Source of the DNA: an uncultured Clostridia bacterium | GTDB lineage: Bacteria; Bacillota; Clostridia; Oscillospirales; Acutalibacteraceae | DNA length: 15,267 bases | Direction of reading: 5' to 3' | Assembly: GCA_946186535.1 (NCBI GenBank) | Contig: CAMHNT010000018.1 | Location: forward strand, 1 to 15,267 | Part shown: piece by piece, positions 11,711 through 15,267 of the stretch | Numbering within the stretch: the first letter of the stretch is position 1 | How the letters are laid out: every line of letters begins with the position of its first letter | Position numbers and translations under genes: made by a program | The notes under the pieces: generated by a model | Databases searched by the model: none | What the model was told of the DNA's origin: nothing | Seen by the model: the letters and a program-made list of their open reading frames with translations, nothing else

Positions 11711-14290
11711 ATGGATAATGAAATAAAATCGGGTATTCCCGAATCCCGAATTATTGATGTCGATCTGGACAAGGAAATGAGAAAATCGTTTCTCGATTAT
11801 TCCATGTCCGTTATCGTGAGCCGTGCTTTGCCCGATGTAAGGGACGGCCTGAAGCCTGTTCACAGAAGAATTCTGTACGCAAAGTATGAGAACAATATTT
11901 TGCCTACTTCCCCATATAAAAAATGCGCTACCACTGTTGGTGATGTGCTCGGTAAATATCACCCACACGGTGATGCGTCTGTATATGATGCGCTTGTACG
12001 TCTTGCACAGGATTTCAGCATGAGATATATGCTTGTTGACGGTCACGGAAACTTCGGAAGCGTCGACGGCGATCCGCCTGCCGCTTACCGTTATACAGAG
12101 TCGAGAATGAGCAAGATCTCCGTTGAAATGCTCCGTGATATCGACAAGGATACTGTAGATTTTGTCCCGAACTATGACGATACGAGAAAAGAGCCGTCAG
12201 TCCTCCCCACAAGATTCCCGAATCTTCTTGTAAACGGAAGTACGGGTATTGCCGTTGGTATGGCTACGAACATTCCGCCGCATAATCTCAGCGAGGTGTG
12301 CGATGCTATATGCTATCTTATGGACAACCCTGAAGCAACACTCGCAGAGCTTATGGACTTTATCAAAGGTCCAGACTTCCCCACCGGCGGTATCGTTATG
12401 GGAAGAAGCGGAATCAGAGCGGCTTATGCTACCGGCAGAGGAAAAATAACTCTCCGTGCAAGAACCGAGATTACCGAGGAAAAGAACGGCAGACATAAAA
12501 TTATTGTCAGCGAGCTTCCCTATCAGGTCAACAAAGCTAAACTGATCGAAACTATCGCCGAGTATGTCAGAGATAAGAAAATCGAGGGTATCACAAACAT
12601 CGAGGATCACTCCGACAGAAACGGTATGCATATAGAAATTGACGTGAAGCGTGAGGCGAATGCACAGGTTGTTCTGAATCAGCTTTTCTCATTTACTCAG
12701 ATGCAGATAACCTTCGGTGCGATAATGCTTTCAATCGTCAACGGCGAGCCGAAGATACTTGACCTAAAGAAAATTCTCGAGCATTACAGAGATTTCCAGG
12801 TTGAAATTATTACGAGAAGATCTATCTTTGACCTTAAAAAGGCTCAGGACAGGCTTCATATTCTGGAGGGCTTGAAGATTGCTCTCGACTTCATTGAAGA
12901 GGTAATTTCAATTATCCGTTCAAGTAAAGACACTCCGTCGGCAAAACAGGCTTTGAGCGAAAGATTCGGTCTTGATGACATTCAGACCGACGCTATCGTA
13001 AAAATGCGTCTCGGACAGCTCACAAACCTCGAAAGAAACAAGATCGAGGAGGAAATAAACGGATTGAACGCAAAGATTGCCGACCTTAACGAAATACTCG
13101 GAAGTCAGGAAAGAAAGTACGGTATCATCAAGGAAGAAATTACCGAGATAAGAAATAAGTACGGTGACGAGCGAAGAACAGAGATCTGTACAGTCAGCGG
13201 TGAGGTTGATATTGAGGATCTTATTCCCCGTGAGGAATGCGTTCTCACTCTCACCAATCAGGGATATATAAAACGTCTTACAGCAGATACATACAAGCTC
13301 CAGAAGCGAGGCGGCAAGGGTATCACAGGCGTCGGAAAGACGGAGGACGATGTGGCAACCGATATGTTTGTAATAAACAGTCATGACTATGTACTCTTCT
13401 TCACGAACCTCGGAAAGGTATACAGGATCAAGTGCTATGAGGTTCCCGAAGGAAGCCGAACCTCGAAGGGCTCGAAGATAGAAAGTCTGATTCAGCTTTC
13501 CGAAAATGAACATATCAGCTCTATGATAAAGGTTCCGCGCACGTTTGAAGATGAGAAAGAAAGATATCTCGTAATGGTGACAAAGCAGGGCTTCATCAAG
13601 AGAGTTGAGCTAAGTGCGTTTGACACGATCCGCAAGGGCGGTCTTATTGCACTTGACTTAAACGAGGGCGACGAGCTCTCATGGGTTCGCCTTACGGACG
13701 GAAGCTGTCAGCTTCTTGTCGCAACGAAGCTCGGAAAGTCGATTCGTTTTGAAGAAACAGAGGTTCGTGCTATGGGAAGAACCGCAAGAGGAGTCAATGC
13801 GATAAAGCTTGCCGAGGGAGATTCTGTTGTCGGTATGTCTATTCTCCGTGACGGAGGCTACGTTCTCACCGTTTCCGAAACCGGCTACGGCAGACTCAGC
13901 GAGATTGATGACTACCGACTCCAGTCAAGAGGCGGTCTTGGTCTTATCAACTATCATACTCAGAAATACGGTGATGTTGCTGCTATTAAGGTTGTTGACC
14001 TCGACGATGATGTAATTCTCATTGCCGATAACGGTACGATTATCAGAATCAGCGCAAGCACTATCAGAATCTGTGCCCGTCCGAGCAAGGGCGTTACGGT
14101 TATGAAGCTTGCCGACGGTGCAAGAGTTGTAACTATCGCAAGAGCTCCGCACGAGGATAACGACAGCGGTGAAGATAATACAGCTGCTAACTCCGAAGAG
14201 TTTTCCACAGAAACCGAAAAGAATGTTGAAAACCCGGAAGAAAAATCCAAAGTAAGCTCAGACGAAATCGCTGACGGCAGTGAAGAGTAA
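11711..14290 (+). CDS. gyrA: DNA gyrase subunit A
   Basis: GyrA is the DNA-cleaving and wrapping subunit of gyrase. The 859-residue protein has the breakage-reunion domain with the catalytic tyrosine Tyr128 in AAYRYTE (E. coli Tyr122), and a C-terminal wrapping domain with a canonical GyrA box QKRGGKG (531-537), which identifies gyrase rather than topoisomerase IV. The quinolone-determining segment reads HPHGDASVYD (84-93): Ala89 is at the E. coli Ser83 position and Asp93 matches Asp87. The protein ends in a 45-residue acidic tail (815-859) that looks disordered; acidic tails are known to tune wrapping in some gyrases. The start is supported by CGAGGA 6 bases before the ATG. A strong terminator follows 15 bases after the stop. 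Confidence 0.97.
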   Translation: MDNEIKSGIPESRIIDVDLDKEMRKSFLDYSMSVIVSRALPDVRDGLKPVHRRILYAKYENNILPTSPYKKCATTVGDVLGKYHPHGDASVYDALVRLAQDFSMRYMLVDGHGNFGSVDGDPPAAYRYTESRMSKISVEMLRDIDKDTVDFVPNYDDTRKEPSVLPTRFPNLLVNGSTGIAVGMATNIPPHNLSEVCDAICYLMDNPEATLAELMDFIKGPDFPTGGIVMGRSGIRAAYATGRGKITLRARTEITEEKNGRHKIIVSELPYQVNKAKLIETIAEYVRDKKIEGITNIEDHSDRNGMHIEIDVKREANAQVVLNQLFSFTQMQITFGAIMLSIVNGEPKILDLKKILEHYRDFQVEIITRRSIFDLKKAQDRLHILEGLKIALDFIEEVISIIRSSKDTPSAKQALSERFGLDDIQTDAIVKMRLGQLTNLERNKIEEEINGLNAKIADLNEILGSQERKYGIIKEEITEIRNKYGDERRTEICTVSGEVDIEDLIPREECVLTLTNQGYIKRLTADTYKLQKRGGKGITGVGKTEDDVATDMFVINSHDYVLFFTNLGKVYRIKCYEVPEGSRTSKGSKIESLIQLSENEHISSMIKVPRTFEDEKERYLVMVTKQGFIKRVELSAFDTIRKGGLIALDLNEGDELSWVRLTDGSCQLLVATKLGKSIRFEETEVRAMGRTARGVNAIKLAEGDSVVGMSILRDGGYVLTVSETGYGRLSEIDDYRLQSRGGLGLINYHTQKYGDVAAIKVVDLDDDVILIADNGTIIRISASTIRICARPSKGVTVMKLADGARVVTIARAPHEDNDSGEDNTAANSEEFSTETEKNVENPEEKSKVSSDEIADGSEE

Positions 14291-14305
14291 TTTGATAATT
14301 TAAAT

Positions 14306-14351
14306 GACAGCGTACAGAAGTTATTATATTCTGTACGCTGTCTGAGTTTTT
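14306..14351 (+). terminator. Intrinsic terminator after gyrA
   Basis: GACAGCGTACAGAA (14306-14319) and TTCTGTACGCTGTC (14329-14342) form a perfect 14-bp stem with a 9-base loop. TGAG then TTTTT (14347-14351) follows. It lies 15 bases after the gyrA stop and ends the replication cluster. Confidence 0.87.
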
Positions 14352-14371
14352 GTGATAAACGGTGAACATCT

Positions 14372-15034
14372 ATGAAGAAAAAATATAAGAGACTATTAAT
14401 ACTTATTCCCGTTTTTATTGCTGTATTCTCAATTTCCGTATACATACTTTTTCTGAATAACGGAAAGGCTTATAGCAGCAAGGATTTCAATATCGAAACA
14501 TACAGAAGCTCCGTAGATAAGGACGGCGACGGAATAGACGATCAGACCGATATTTTGCAGAGTACAAAAGAATACATAGCGACAAATCCGAAGTACAAAA
14601 GCGAGTATTACATCGGCGGATATCCTACCGGTGAATACGGAGTATGTACAGATGTTGTCGGATATGCGCTGAAAAACTCGGGCTATGATTTAATGACGCT
14701 TCTGAACGAGGACGTTACAGAAAACCCGGAGGACTACGATATTGACGAGCCTGATATAAATATTGACTTTCGTAGAGTAAAGAATCTTATCGTGTACTTT
14801 AATCATACAGCTCAAAGCCTGACAACGGATATCAATGATATCGAACAGTGGCAGGGCGGCGATATTATAGTTTTTGGTGACCATATCGGAATAGTATCCA
14901 ATAAGCGAAACAGTGAAGGTCAGCCTTTTGTTATACATCACGCATATCCCGGTCAGCCTGAATATGAGGAGGACCTTTTCGGAAGACCAATAAATTTCTA
15001 CGGGGATATAGCCGGTCATTTCAGAATAAGCTGA
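14372..15034 (+). CDS. Membrane-anchored DUF1287 protein (probable NlpC/P60-like cell-wall or amide hydrolase fold)
   Basis: The 220-residue protein begins with a basic stretch and one hydrophobic helix (about 8-29), so it is probably anchored with its body outside the cell. The body carries the hallmarks I associate with DUF1287 (E. coli YijF type): GVCTDVV with Cys92, the segment DINIDFRRVKNL, WQGGDII, GDHIGIVS with His171, and IHHAYPG with His189/His190, ending in GHFRIS. Cys92 and a His are candidate catalytic residues by analogy with NlpC/P60 enzymes; activity is inferred. An Asp-rich loop DKDGDGIDD (49-57) looks like a calcium site. It starts 21 bases after the gyrA terminator with a modest GGTGA site, and is probably co-transcribed with the next gene. 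Confidence 0.82.
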   Translation: MKKKYKRLLILIPVFIAVFSISVYILFLNNGKAYSSKDFNIETYRSSVDKDGDGIDDQTDILQSTKEYIATNPKYKSEYYIGGYPTGEYGVCTDVVGYALKNSGYDLMTLLNEDVTENPEDYDIDEPDINIDFRRVKNLIVYFNHTAQSLTTDINDIEQWQGGDIIVFGDHIGIVSNKRNSEGQPFVIHHAYPGQPEYEEDLFGRPINFYGDIAGHFRIS

Positions 15035-15044
15035 GGTGATTGAA

Positions 15045-15267
15045 ATGAATATATATTTAGCGGAATATGAGGATTTGGAAACAGTTTTTAAAATATCCCA
15101 AACGACGATTTCGAAAGTTTATCCTAATTATTATCCGACAGGTGCGGTAGAATTCTTCCTTTCTCATCATAATAAGGAGAATATTCTCAATGATATTTCG
15201 GAAAGAAACGTTTATATATTAAAAAGCGATAATATCATTGTAGGAACGGTCACGATTAATAACAATG
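15045..15267 (+). CDS. GNAT family N-acetyltransferase, N-terminal part (cut by window end)
   Basis: An open frame starts at ATG 15045 with GAGGTGA (15033-15039) upstream, 10 bases after the previous stop, and runs off the window at 15267. The 74 visible residues contain TISKVYPNYYPTGAVEFFLSHH and VYILKSDNIIVGTVTI, a pattern typical of one group of GNAT acetyltransferases: helix 1, then the beta strands before the acetyl-CoA binding site. The acetyl-CoA loop itself is beyond the window, so substrate and completeness are unknown. Tight spacing suggests an operon with the DUF1287 gene. Confidence 0.8.
   Translation, partial: MNIYLAEYEDLETVFKISQTTISKVYPNYYPTGAVEFFLSHHNKENILNDISERNVYILKSDNIIVGTVTINNN

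Overview
This window is the replication-initiation cluster around the chromosomal origin of a low-GC Gram-positive bacterium. The order dnaA, dnaN, rlbA (yaaA), recF, remB, gyrB, gyrA, all on the + strand, is the arrangement known from Bacillus and many Clostridia. The AT-rich base composition, strong sigma-A-type promoter, GAGG-type ribosome binding sites and protein sequences fit a member of the Clostridia, probably Oscillospirales (Ruminococcaceae-like). That placement is an inference from gene order and sequence character, not from a search.

Layout: 1-385 holds a near-consensus promoter and a long dnaA leader. dnaA (386-1708) is followed by a 640-base non-coding stretch (1709-2348) that looks like the core of oriC: imperfect DnaA boxes, a 10-bp tandem repeat, five CTA repeats matching a DnaA-trio, and AT-rich DNA that would unwind. 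dnaN, rlbA and recF follow; rlbA and recF overlap by ATGA. After an AT-rich gap with a candidate extended -10 promoter comes remB.

Between remB and gyrB lie two genes not found there in Bacillus subtilis: a 1048-residue protein and a 138-residue protein. They share a gapless N-terminal domain (CxxC-x19-CxxC zinc ribbon plus two membrane helices). The large one then continues into a very long, charged, apparently disordered cytoplasmic region. They are the least explained part of the window. gyrB and gyrA follow, separated by a strong terminator and a 60% GC palindrome-rich element that stands out from its surroundings. gyrA ends in another strong terminator, followed by a membrane-anchored DUF1287 protein and the start of a GNAT acetyltransferase cut by the window edge.

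Together the recognised genes initiate replication (DnaA at oriC), hold the polymerase on DNA (DnaN), repair gaps (RecF) and manage supercoiling (GyrA/GyrB). RlbA and RemB are the usual passengers of this cluster. Points of special interest are the altered DNA-reading residues of DnaA (His-Tyr-Ser instead of Asp-His-Thr) beside non-consensus DnaA boxes, the zinc-ribbon membrane pair, the GC-rich element before gyrA, and an alanine at the quinolone-determining position of GyrA.
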